DNA of 64,000 nt, taken from the NCBI RefSeq assembly GCF_001442615.1, contig NZ_LMXN01000003.1, positions 124,001 to 188,000 of the forward strand, written 5' to 3'. The DNA comes from Algoriphagus resistens. Lineage in GTDB: Bacteria; Bacteroidota; Bacteroidia; Cytophagales; Cyclobacteriaceae. The notes under the pieces are model-generated. The model had not been told where the DNA came from. It ran no database searches and saw nothing but the letters and a program-made list of their open reading frames with translations. The position numbers and the translations under genes are program-made. Every line of letters starts with the position of its first letter. Positions within the stretch are counted from its first letter, which is position 1. Shown piece after piece: positions 1-8,658 of this stretch.

Positions 1-2
1 AT

Positions 3-338
3 TTTGATTTTGGCCCCACATGGAAGTTAGAGTTAGGGCATGTGTTTGAATGGGAAGCAGGGGATCCAGCAGACAAAATGTGGCTTCATAGAGGAAAAAT
101 CATTGAGGTCGTAAATGGTAGAAAACTGGTCCATAGCTGGGAATATCCAGGTTATACCGGCTATTCTATTTTGACTTGGCAGCTTAGTTCTCAGGATCCC
201 AACTGGACGGAATTGAAACTTCATCATTTATTCAAGATTCCATTTGATCCTTCCGTAACGGCTCTTCAAAAAGAAGAATTTGAAAAAGGTTGGGATTATA
301 TTGTGAACACGAGTTTGAAGGAATATTTGGAAAAATAG
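3..338 (+). CDS. SRPBCC/AHSA1-family protein, 5' truncated by window edge
   Basis: The reading frame is open back to base 3. The GTG at 42 is therefore an internal Val and the gene starts before the window. The visible 112 residues contain the hydrophobic, Trp/Gly-rich beta strands and the closing C-terminal helix (FEKGWDYIVNTSLKEYLEK) typical of the START/AHSA1-like (SRPBCC) fold, which binds small hydrophobic ligands or acts as an Hsp90-cochaperone-like domain. The ligand cannot be inferred. The stop lies 7 bp before the cupin gene, so the two are probably co-transcribed. Confidence 0.7.
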   Translation, partial: FDFGPTWKLELGHVFEWEAGDPADKMWLHRGKIIEVVNGRKLVHSWEYPGYTGYSILTWQLSSQDPNWTELKLHHLFKIPFDPSVTALQKEEFEKGWDYIVNTSLKEYLEK

Positions 339-345
339 AATTAGC

Positions 346-705
346 ATGAAAAAGGTAAATCTAACTGAGAAATTCGGGTTGATCAAGGAGCTTTGGACTC
401 CAAAAATAATCGGCGAGCTAAATGGTCAGGATGTGAAACTGGCCAAAGTCAAAGGCGAGTTCGTCTGGCATAACCATAGCAATGAAGACGAGCTCTTCCT
501 GATTGTGAAAGGTTCGCTCAAAATTGATTTTGAAGGGGAATCTATAATGCTGAACGAAGGCGAAATGCTGGTGATTCCACGGGGAGTAGAACATCGGCCT
601 GTCGCAGAAGAGGAAGCTTGGATTCTACTGTTTGAACCTCAGAGCACGAAGCATACCGGAGAAGTGAAGTCAGATCTGACAGTGGAGAAGTTTGAGAAAA
701 TTTAG
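346..705 (+). CDS. Cupin-domain protein
   Basis: A 119-residue single-domain cupin. Motif 1 is complete (His42, His44, Glu49, Gly56) and motif 2 is complete (Gly72, Pro78, Gly80, His83), so all four metal ligands of a mononuclear cupin are present. It sits 7 bp behind the SRPBCC gene, which suggests an operon. Small stand-alone cupins of this type bind Mn, Fe or Zn and act as isomerases, dioxygenases or sensors. Nothing here decides which. There is no signal peptide, so it should be cytoplasmic. Confidence 0.8.
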   Translation: MKKVNLTEKFGLIKELWTPKIIGELNGQDVKLAKVKGEFVWHNHSNEDELFLIVKGSLKIDFEGESIMLNEGEMLVIPRGVEHRPVAEEEAWILLFEPQSTKHTGEVKSDLTVEKFEKI

Positions 706-869
706 CCTTACTTCTTTTATTGAATTCAAGAAATAAAAGTTGCCTGCCCAGGGATATTCTTTGATCAGCAATGGGAATTTTCCGCTAATCACAACTTCAG
801 AATATGATCTGGTATTTTCTCTTATTTTTACCCAAACCACTACACCACTTTAAAATCAATTGTTAACAG

Positions 870-2567
870 ATGAAAGATTATTTCTTCAAAAATATAGCAT
901 TAGGCTGTTTAATGCTTCTTTTCTTACTAACCACTTCAGCAAACGCCCAGACGTTCGCTGAAAATGGAATGGTTGTATCCGATCATGTAATCGCCTCACA
1001 AGTCGGTGTTGATATTTTGAAGAAGGGCGGAAATGCTATAGATGCTACTATTGCTACTGCTTTTGCACTGGCTGTAACACATCCCGAAGCCGGCAATATC
1101 GGCGGCGGCGGATTTATAGTTTTTATGAAATCAACAGGAGAAGTAACCACGTTTGATTTTAGGGAAAAGGCCCCTTTAGCAGCAAGCCCAACCATGTTTC
1201 TGGATGAAAAAGGTGATATCAAGGATAATTCAAATCATAAAGGACTTCTGGCGGTCGGGGTACCTGGCACAGTGGCAGGACTTTATAAGGCACATCAAAA
1301 GTATGGAAAGCTCCCCTGGGCTGATTTAGTGAAACCGGCTGTAAAATTGGCTAAGAATGGCTTCACTATGAGTTACGGATTGTATAATGCCGCTGTACGG
1401 ATGACAGATCGTGATCCTTCAGAGGACATCATGCAAAATTTTTTCAAGGGAAAAGATGGCCAAATCGTATTACCGGGTGAAACCTGGAAGCAGCCAGCCC
1501 TGGCAAAAACGCTTAAACAAATTCAAAAACAGGGCAGAGACGGATTTTATAAAGGCGAAGTAGCCCAAGAAATTGAGGACTACATGAAAGCCAATGGCGG
1601 CATAATCACCAAAGAAGATCTGGAGAAATATGAGGCGGTAGAGCGAGAGCCGTTAAAAGGATCTTTCAATGGGTATGACATCTATTCCATGCCTCCACCT
1701 AGTTCGGGAGGTGTAGCACTCATCGAAATGATGAATCTTATGGAAGAAGCTAATATCTCTGAGATTGAATTCAATTCTACTACGTATGTTCACCTGGTAG
1801 CCGAAGCGATGCGAAGAGCTTTTGCAGATAGAGCGGAGTTTCTTGGGGATCCCGATTTCAATCCAGATATGCCTTTGGATAGGCTACTTTCAAAGGATTT
1901 TGCTAAGAAGCGATTTGAAAATCTTGACATGACCAAAGCCTCCGCTTCTGATCCTGCCAAATTTGCCCATCCTTATGGTGGGGATAATACGACGCATTTT
2001 TCAGTGGTCGACAAAGACGGAAATGCCATTTCCATGACCTATACCTTAGAAAACTCCTATGGAGTAAAAATGGGCTCTTCCAAGCTCGGATTTATTTTCA
2101 ACAATGAAATGGGGGACTTTAATCCAGTACCGGGCGTAACCACTACCACTGGGCAAATCGGTTCTGATCCAAATTTAGTGGCTCCCGAAAAGCGCATGCT
2201 TTCCAGCATGACACCAACCATCGTAGCCAAAGAAGGAAAGCCCTATTTGGTAATCGGAAGCCCGGGAGGAAGAACTATCATTAACACCGTATTCCAGACG
2301 GTTTTGAATGTTCTTGCCTATGATATGCGGGTTGACCGTGCGATTGAAGCCATGAAAATCCATCATCAATGGCTCCCGGATCAGATCCTGTACGAGCGGA
2401 ATCTGCTCTCCCCAGACACCCGTGATGCATTGGAGAAAATGGGACACACCCTCAGGCCCACTACCAATATTGGGGTGCTGATGGGAATCACGTATGATGC
2501 TTCCAAAAAACTATACACAGGTGCATCAGATTCATCCAGTGAAGATGGGGGAGCAAGAGGCTATTAG
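870..2567 (+). CDS. ggt: Gamma-glutamyltransferase (glutathione hydrolase precursor)
   Basis: 565 residues with an N-terminal signal peptide (hydrophobic LGCLMLLFLLTTSANAQ), so exported. The family is made as a proenzyme that cuts itself before a catalytic Thr. Here that Thr is Thr374 in the NTTHFSVVDKDGN motif, leaving a large and a small subunit. The acceptor-site region PPPSSGGVALIEMMN and the C-terminal GSPGGRTIINTV signature are also present. It hydrolyses or transfers the gamma-glutamyl group of glutathione and similar peptides in the periplasm. An amino-acid permease begins 11 bp after its stop, fitting a peptide or glutathione salvage pair in which released amino acids are taken up. 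Confidence 0.93.
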   Translation: MKDYFFKNIALGCLMLLFLLTTSANAQTFAENGMVVSDHVIASQVGVDILKKGGNAIDATIATAFALAVTHPEAGNIGGGGFIVFMKSTGEVTTFDFREKAPLAASPTMFLDEKGDIKDNSNHKGLLAVGVPGTVAGLYKAHQKYGKLPWADLVKPAVKLAKNGFTMSYGLYNAAVRMTDRDPSEDIMQNFFKGKDGQIVLPGETWKQPALAKTLKQIQKQGRDGFYKGEVAQEIEDYMKANGGIITKEDLEKYEAVEREPLKGSFNGYDIYSMPPPSSGGVALIEMMNLMEEANISEIEFNSTTYVHLVAEAMRRAFADRAEFLGDPDFNPDMPLDRLLSKDFAKKRFENLDMTKASASDPAKFAHPYGGDNTTHFSVVDKDGNAISMTYTLENSYGVKMGSSKLGFIFNNEMGDFNPVPGVTTTTGQIGSDPNLVAPEKRMLSSMTPTIVAKEGKPYLVIGSPGGRTIINTVFQTVLNVLAYDMRVDRAIEAMKIHHQWLPDQILYERNLLSPDTRDALEKMGHTLRPTTNIGVLMGITYDASKKLYTGASDSSSEDGGARGY

Positions 2568-2578
2568 GGCTAACTAAC

Positions 2579-3874
2579 ATGGAAAAAGAAATAGGTTTAA
2601 AGCGGGAAATAGGTGTATGGGGACTATCGGCTAACATCGTCAACATCATTGTAGGCGCAGGGATATTTGTGTTGCCTGCAATTGTTGCCGAAATCATGGG
2701 GACATCTGGAATTTTTGTTTACTTATTCTGCGGGTTCCTCATTGCTTTAGTGATGCTGTGTTTTGCAGAGGCAGGGAGCAAAGTAGCCCGATCAGGCGGG
2801 GCATATGCCTATGTGGAAACAGCATTTGGTCCGTATTCTGGCTTTTTGGCTGCCGTATTCATGGTGATGGGCAGTGCTTTTTCAGATGCCGCAGTTGCAA
2901 ATGCACTAGTAGAATTGATCGGATTGGCTTTCCCGGTTTTTACGAATCATATCATCCGTGTTTTACTTTTGTTTTTGATTTTTGGAGGGTTGGCTTATCT
3001 CAATGTAATAGGTGTGAAGCAGGGAATCGGCTTGGTGAAAATTAATACCGTTGCCAAATTAACCCCTTTGGTATTACTTATATTCTTTAGTTGGAAAGAT
3101 GTGACGCTGGCTAACTTATATATAGAAACGGCTCCGTCCTTCAAAAATTTTGGCGCGGCTTCTCTGATTTTGTTCTTTGCTTTTCAGGGTGGGGACGCAG
3201 GATTAACAGTTGGTGGGGAGATAAAAAATCCTCAGAAGACAGTCCCAAAGGCCATTTTCATAGGGATAACATTCGTTCTAATTCTTTACGTTCTTATCCA
3301 AACTGTTTCCCAAGGAGTGTTGGGAGACCAATTACCACAGTTTAAGGAAGCCCCCTTGGCATCTGTTGCCAGTGTCGTTTTTGGGCCTATAGGCTACACG
3401 CTGTTATTAATTACCGCAGGAGTATCTATGTTTGGAATGCTGAGTGGGGAAATATTGAACCTACCACGGGTAATTTTTGGTCTGGCAAGTGACCGGGTTA
3501 TTCCTCTGGAAAAACTGGCTGCTATCCATCCAAGATTTAAAACACCGTATTTTTCGATCTTATTATATGCCGGAATAGGCTTTACCTTAGCAGCTATCGG
3601 GGGATTCCGTCAGTTGGCTGTGATTGCTTCAGCAAGTATGCTGTTGGTCTATTTTGGAGTGGCTCTGTCGGTCATCAAACTCAGAAAGACTAAATCCCAA
3701 CCAGGTGATTTTAAAATCCCATTCGGCTATACGATACCTGTTCTTTCTGCCGGAATTATCTTGTTCTTTCTTTCGAATCTATCAGGATATGAGAAGGTCG
3801 GAATTCTCATTTTTGTAATGACACTTTCCCTGATTTACTTTTTGGTTAAGCTCGTTTCAAGAGGAAAAACGTAA
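2579..3874 (+). CDS. APC-family amino-acid permease
   Basis: 431 residues, almost entirely hydrophobic, with about 12 predicted membrane segments. The N-terminus has the APC signature VNIIVGAGIFVLPA in helix 1 and a Gly-rich SGGAYAYVE motif typical of LeuT-fold amino acid/polyamine/organocation transporters. It lies 11 bp downstream of ggt and is probably co-transcribed, so import of amino acids released by gamma-glutamyltransferase is a reasonable inference. The substrate is not determined by sequence alone. Confidence 0.87.
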   Translation: MEKEIGLKREIGVWGLSANIVNIIVGAGIFVLPAIVAEIMGTSGIFVYLFCGFLIALVMLCFAEAGSKVARSGGAYAYVETAFGPYSGFLAAVFMVMGSAFSDAAVANALVELIGLAFPVFTNHIIRVLLLFLIFGGLAYLNVIGVKQGIGLVKINTVAKLTPLVLLIFFSWKDVTLANLYIETAPSFKNFGAASLILFFAFQGGDAGLTVGGEIKNPQKTVPKAIFIGITFVLILYVLIQTVSQGVLGDQLPQFKEAPLASVASVVFGPIGYTLLLITAGVSMFGMLSGEILNLPRVIFGLASDRVIPLEKLAAIHPRFKTPYFSILLYAGIGFTLAAIGGFRQLAVIASASMLLVYFGVALSVIKLRKTKSQPGDFKIPFGYTIPVLSAGIILFFLSNLSGYEKVGILIFVMTLSLIYFLVKLVSRGKT

Positions 3875-4006
3875 CATGGGGTTCTCCAGAGGAATTTATA
3901 AGGCTTTCGGAAAATCAAGATGGTGAATTTGAAAACCAGAGACAGTAAAAAAACACAAAATATAGTGATTTAGGTTCGGTTCAAACATATTGCGAAACCC
4001 TCTAAA

Positions 4007-4038
4007 TACGGCTCAGTTCCTATAGGTTTTGAGCCGTA
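4007..4038. terminator. Hairpin between permease and ABC-F genes
   Basis: A perfect 9-bp inverted repeat (TACGGCTCA / TGAGCCGTA) with a 14-nt loop, 133 bp beyond the permease stop. No clear T-run follows on either strand, so it is only a weak terminator candidate. Confidence 0.35.
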
Positions 4039-4139
4039 GTTTCAGTCAGATTGAGCAGATTCAATTTCGAAAAGACATTTAATCTGCTAACTCAAATAAA
4101 CATGATTTGAATTAAACCAATTCTTGCCTGCCTTTTCCG

Positions 4140-4147
4140 TACTTTTG
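4140..4147 (+). promoter_or_regulatory. Bacteroidota -7 box (TACTTTTG) upstream of ABC-F gene
   Basis: TACTTTTG matches the Bacteroidota TANNTTTG -7 consensus. It ends 4 bp before the ATG at 4152, so transcription would start at or very near the start codon (a leaderless or near-leaderless mRNA). No TTG lies at the usual 17-20 bp upstream, which lowers confidence. Confidence 0.4.
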
Positions 4148-4151
4148 CGGC

Positions 4152-6065
4152 ATGAATTACCTTTCGGTCGAAAATCTCAGTAAAGCGTTCGGTGAGCGCA
4201 AGCTTTTTTCCAATATTTCTTTTGGCATTTCCCAAGGTCAGAAAATTGCCCTGGTAGGCATCAATGGCGCGGGTAAATCCACGCTGATGAAGATCATCAT
4301 GGGCCTGGAGATCCCTGACACAGGGCAAGTTGGAATCAACCAACAAGTGAAAGTGGCTTATGTACACCAAAACCCGGTTTTTGAGGGTACAATGAGTATT
4401 TATCAGACCATATTTGATCAAAGTAATTCTGAAGTGCTGAAGGTGATTGAAGATTATCACAAGGCCATGCTGGAAGCAGAACGAGGTATTGATAATTCTG
4501 CGAAAATGGCGGTATTGTTTGAGAAAATGGATGCCTTCCAGGCTTGGGATTTTGAATATCAAGTGAAGGAGGTTCTAGGCAAACTGGGCCTTCATGATAC
4601 TGATCTTCCTGTTGGCACCCTTTCCGGAGGGCAACGTAAGCGGGTGGCATTGGCCAAAGCCATCCTGGAAAAACCTGATTTGTTGCTTCTCGATGAGCCG
4701 ACCAACCACCTTGATCTAGAGACCATAGAATGGCTGGAAGACTATTTGGCCAAAGCCAATCTGGCCCTTTTCATGGTCACTCACGACCGCTATTTCCTGG
4801 AGAAAGTAACCAATGAGATCTTAGAGCTTGACCAGGGAAAAGTACACCGGTACTTAGGGAACTATGGCTACTTCCTGGACAAAAAAGAAGAGCGGATGGA
4901 GATCGAAGATATAGAGCTCGAAAAAGCCAAAAGCCTCTACAAAAAGGAACTTGATTGGATCAGACGTCAACCGAAGGCCAGAAGCACCAAAGCTAAATAC
5001 CGTGTGGATGCTTTCGAAGACACCAAAGAAAAAGCCTCCCAAAAGCGTGAGGAACGCGATATTCAGTTGACTGTGACCACGCAGCGGCTTGGAAATAAAA
5101 TCATAGAAATCGAAAAAATAAATAAGGCTTTCGGCGACAAAACCATTGTAAATGACTTTTCCTACACATTCAAAAAGAAAGACAGGATCGGAATAGTAGG
5201 GCCAAACGGTGCCGGTAAAACGACTTTTCTGAATATGATCACTGGGCAGATGGCACCTGATTCGGGAACCGTTGCCATCGGGCAGACTACCGCTTTTGGC
5301 TATTACAAACAGGAAGAGGGTAGTTTTGATGAGGAAAAGCGGCTGATAGATATTGTAAAAGAAGTCGCAGAAGTGGTAACAATTGCAGGCGGGGCGACGA
5401 TTACTGTTTCCCAGTTTTTAACCCAATTCGGATTTCCGCCTAAACAACAACATACACCAGTCGCCAAACTCAGTGGTGGGGAGCGTAGAAGGCTGCAACT
5501 TTTAATGGTCTTGATCAAGAATCCGAATTTCCTGATTCTCGATGAGCCTACCAATGACCTGGATCTGATGACGCTGAACACGCTGGAGGAGTTTTTGGAT
5601 ACATTCCCGGGTTGTTTAATCATTGTTTCCCATGATAGGTATTTTATGGATCGTCTGGTGGAGCACTTGTTTGTCTTCGAAGGAGAAGGTGAGATCAGTG
5701 ATTTCCCTGGCAACTATTCTGAATTCCGTGAAACAGAAAAGAGCCAAGAACCTAGGGCAAAGAGTCAAGAAGAAAAGACACAGGTAGCAAGTAGCAAGAA
5801 CCAGGATCAGAAAGGTCAGGATTTCGTTTCATCTCCCGCAAAAGTAAAAGCCAGTTTTAAGCAGAAAAACGAATTCAAGGAAGTGAATGCTGCTATAGCT
5901 AAACTTGAAAAGGAGAAAGCTGCCATTACCGAAAAAATATCTATAGGCATAGCCGATCATGAGGAATTGATCAAGCAATCCAACCGAATTGGGGAAATAG
6001 ATGCTGAGTTGGAAGAATTGGAATTGACTTGGCTGGAATTAAGTGAATTGGACGGAATTGAGTAG
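4152..6065 (+). CDS. ABC-F family ATP-binding protein (Uup/YdiF-like)
   Basis: 637 residues with two ABC ATPase domains in one chain and no membrane segments. That layout defines the ABC-F family of ribosome-associated translation factors. Domain 1 has Walker A at 36-44, signature LSGGQ at 157-161 and Walker B/DEPTNHLD around 181. Domain 2 has Walker A at 350-358, signature LSGGE and Walker B/DEPTNDLD around 464. A charged C-terminal coiled coil (about 565-637) resembles the Uup-type C-terminal extension. Residues about 527-558 form an odd Gln/Lys/Ser-rich linker encoded by AAGAGYCAAGAA-like short repeats, discussed separately. It is transcribed alone. Confidence 0.9.
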   Translation: MNYLSVENLSKAFGERKLFSNISFGISQGQKIALVGINGAGKSTLMKIIMGLEIPDTGQVGINQQVKVAYVHQNPVFEGTMSIYQTIFDQSNSEVLKVIEDYHKAMLEAERGIDNSAKMAVLFEKMDAFQAWDFEYQVKEVLGKLGLHDTDLPVGTLSGGQRKRVALAKAILEKPDLLLLDEPTNHLDLETIEWLEDYLAKANLALFMVTHDRYFLEKVTNEILELDQGKVHRYLGNYGYFLDKKEERMEIEDIELEKAKSLYKKELDWIRRQPKARSTKAKYRVDAFEDTKEKASQKREERDIQLTVTTQRLGNKIIEIEKINKAFGDKTIVNDFSYTFKKKDRIGIVGPNGAGKTTFLNMITGQMAPDSGTVAIGQTTAFGYYKQEEGSFDEEKRLIDIVKEVAEVVTIAGGATITVSQFLTQFGFPPKQQHTPVAKLSGGERRRLQLLMVLIKNPNFLILDEPTNDLDLMTLNTLEEFLDTFPGCLIIVSHDRYFMDRLVEHLFVFEGEGEISDFPGNYSEFRETEKSQEPRAKSQEEKTQVASSKNQDQKGQDFVSSPAKVKASFKQKNEFKEVNAAIAKLEKEKAAITEKISIGIADHEELIKQSNRIGEIDAELEELELTWLELSELDGIE

Positions 6066-6278
6066 GTAGAGAGTAATTCAAGTCTCTGAATAGTCAGACT
6101 TGACTCCAAGCAATTAAATCTTCGGACTTCGTTAATGACCCTTACCAGGGCTATCAAAAGACTTGATTAGCGTAGACACAAGCCGAAGTCCTTGCGCCTA
6201 TCTTGGTTCTAAACTCCCGGCTCTTTACTCTAGTCTCAATTTACCTGTGTCTTGATACTAAATTGTAGCTATCGTCAA
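6066..6278. repeat. Intergenic region with inverted repeats and a copy of a linker word
   Basis: Between the convergent ABC-F and TonB-receptor genes. It contains two perfect inverted repeats: CAAGTCT/AGACTTG (6079-6085 with 6096-6102) and GGACTTCG/CGAAGTCC (6124-6131 with 6184-6191). It also contains, in inverse orientation at 6242-6253, a 12-bp word identical to 5775-5786 in the ABC-F linker. No coding potential was recognised. It may be a decayed repetitive element and may also serve as a transcription end for both genes. Confidence 0.35.
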
Positions 6279-8525
6279 TTAATACAAAAAAGCAACCTTT
6301 ACTCCACCATACCAGTTCCTAGTTGGGGCAGGCTGATAATATCTTCCACCAAAAGGATTAAGGTCATTCCCTAAGGAATATACTTCATCAGTGAGGTTAT
6401 CCACACCGGCAAAAGCTTCCAGTTCCCATTTTCCAACAAAGGTTCTTGCCCAGCCAACTCTCATATTTACGAGATTATATGCATCCTGATATACAGTATT
6501 AGCATCATCCAAAGGGATTTCATCTACGTATTGGTGGGTGAAATTCACATAGAACCCTGGTGAAGTTCGAAGATCCAAACGGGTGACCAAGGTATTTGGC
6601 GAAACTCCCGTCAGGTCATTTCCAGAGTAATCATTGTCCTCTTTCTGATAATCTTTGAATGTAAAATAATGACCCGTGAATGCTGTCCCTATTTTTAAAT
6701 CCCGGATAAAAGCGGTCTCATTCCTGATCAACGCATAATCAATCGCTGTTTCAATCCCTTTTTGATCCGTGGAACCAGCGTTCCGAAAAAGAACAACTCC
6801 TTGTGCGTTGGTATACGTGGTGATCGTTTGGTCTAGATTGAAGTAAAAAGCCGTCAAATCCAGGTTCAATTTTCCTTTTCCCAATCTATATCCAATTTCA
6901 TAATTCAATCCTTTTTCTGCTTCCAAGTCGAGATTCAGGCTTCCCTCATTTGTCCTGACTTCATCGATGGTAGGAGGGGAAAAACCGCTACTTATACTTC
7001 CATATACTCCGGAATAAGGACTAAACTGATAATTTAGTGCAAATCTCGGAACGACAATCGGATCGAATTTCCGTGTCTGCAAGTCGGTAGCGCCTCCCGA
7101 TGCATCGATTTGTCGATCCACCTGCAAACTGCTGAAATTTTCGCTGAGCGCGAAAGTGACCATAAAATTGTCCAGCAAATCCCATTCTGCCTGCTGAAAT
7201 AAAAATCCCTGAGTAGCCTGTAGCTTATCAGCAAACCTCACTGTATCGGCTACTCCGTTGACATTGCCAAAGTTCTGTGCGTCCGTCAAGCTAGTCTGGT
7301 ATTCTCCACCTGCAATGATTCTCAGGTCTTTTCCCGCCAATTTCCCGTCAAAAGTGAAAGCCGTTCTGCCTCCAAAACCAAAACCTAATTCCTTCTTATA
7401 GTCAAGAATAAAAGGATTTTCGAAATCATTGGTAGTTAGGTAAAGGGTCGTAGAATTCTTGAACTTCGATGAGAATCTATATAAATGCCCAAGAGAAGCG
7501 AATACTGATTGCTGGGAAATTGAGCTGTTTTGTTCTACCGATCCGGGCCGGGCTTGCGTGGGATCTTCAGCCAATTGATCGGCATTGAGCGCTCCCGGAA
7601 TCTGATAATCCAGATCCGAAACCAGCAATTGGGTTCTGATCTCCTGCCGGTCTGAAAGATTAAAAAAACCACCCAACTGAAATACCTGTCTATCCATGGC
7701 TGACTGCTCGCGATAGCCATCTGCTTTTTGGCTGACATAGGATGCCTCAAATCCTCCATTCCCCACCTGCTGGGAAATCCCCAATCTATAACGGGTCATT
7801 CCAAAATTTCCCACCATAAAATCAGCGGAAACTCCGTCTCCTTCAGCAGGATTTGCGGGACTGTAAAGATTTACCACACCGCCGTTTCCAGCACCATAAA
7901 TACTTCCCGAAGGGCCTTTGATTACTTCGGCACTCCTGATATTGGACACATCCAATAGATTAAGAGCAGTGGTTCCATCAGGGGAAGTGAATGGGACATC
8001 GTTCCAATAAACCTTCACATTCCGTACACCAAACGGTGCACGGAGAGAACTTCCACGGATTGATATCCTATAACTGGCAGGGGCACGTTCTTCGATGCGG
8101 ATTCCAGGTTTGGTATTGAATGAATTGACTAGTGAAGCCTCATTGAACCGGTTGAAATCCTGTTCCGAAACCACCACGACAGATGCCGACTGCTCCATAA
8201 GTGACCGCTCCGACTCAAACGCTGAAACGGTAATTTCCGAGAGATTTATGATGGCTTTGGTAAGAGAGACTATTACCAACTCTCCAGGGATGATTTCCTT
8301 GGTTTCCCGTTCATAGCCTGCTAGTTCGAGTTGAATGAGTAGTTTTTCTGAAGAATCTATGGCTATCTCACCTTCCGCATTGCTTGAAGCCAAAAACCTG
8401 CCATTCGCACTTGCCTGCACATTCTCTATAGGCAGGCGGGTTGTTGCATCGAGTACTTTGATCTGGATCTGTGCCTGGGACAAAGTGGAAATAAGTATAA
8501 ATACCAGTGAAAGAATTTTATTCAT
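6279..8525 (-). CDS. TonB-dependent outer-membrane receptor
   Basis: 748 residues. A signal peptide (MNKILSLVFILISTLSQA) is followed by a short carboxypeptidase-D regulatory-like beta domain (about 20-95), a plug domain (about 110-230, with IRGSSLRAPFGVRNVKV and the EVIKGPSGSIYGAGNGG segment) and a 22-strand-type barrel ending in an aromatic residue (VAFLY). It lacks a SusD neighbour and is shorter than SusC proteins, so it resembles siderophore, metal or cofactor receptors more than glycan importers. Its 5' end faces the fucosidase gene across about 130 bp. Substrate unknown. Confidence 0.88.
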   Translation of the reverse strand: MNKILSLVFILISTLSQAQIQIKVLDATTRLPIENVQASANGRFLASSNAEGEIAIDSSEKLLIQLELAGYERETKEIIPGELVIVSLTKAIINLSEITVSAFESERSLMEQSASVVVVSEQDFNRFNEASLVNSFNTKPGIRIEERAPASYRISIRGSSLRAPFGVRNVKVYWNDVPFTSPDGTTALNLLDVSNIRSAEVIKGPSGSIYGAGNGGVVNLYSPANPAEGDGVSADFMVGNFGMTRYRLGISQQVGNGGFEASYVSQKADGYREQSAMDRQVFQLGGFFNLSDRQEIRTQLLVSDLDYQIPGALNADQLAEDPTQARPGSVEQNSSISQQSVFASLGHLYRFSSKFKNSTTLYLTTNDFENPFILDYKKELGFGFGGRTAFTFDGKLAGKDLRIIAGGEYQTSLTDAQNFGNVNGVADTVRFADKLQATQGFLFQQAEWDLLDNFMVTFALSENFSSLQVDRQIDASGGATDLQTRKFDPIVVPRFALNYQFSPYSGVYGSISSGFSPPTIDEVRTNEGSLNLDLEAEKGLNYEIGYRLGKGKLNLDLTAFYFNLDQTITTYTNAQGVVLFRNAGSTDQKGIETAIDYALIRNETAFIRDLKIGTAFTGHYFTFKDYQKEDNDYSGNDLTGVSPNTLVTRLDLRTSPGFYVNFTHQYVDEIPLDDANTVYQDAYNLVNMRVGWARTFVGKWELEAFAGVDNLTDEVYSLGNDLNPFGGRYYQPAPTRNWYGGVKVAFLY

Positions 8526-8658
8526 AATGGCAAATTAAATGCTTTATAATGAAGAATCGGACGTAATGTTACCAAAGGTCATCTGCTTTTGTACCAGATC
8601 ACGTACTGTTTTTGATTCCCGATCAAAAGAACTAATTTTCTGGCTTAATCTCCTTATA

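Noticed and set aside
42..338. Complete gene starting at GTG 42
   Set aside because: The frame continues upstream to the window edge with family-like residues (FDFGPTWKLELGH), so the GTG is internal.
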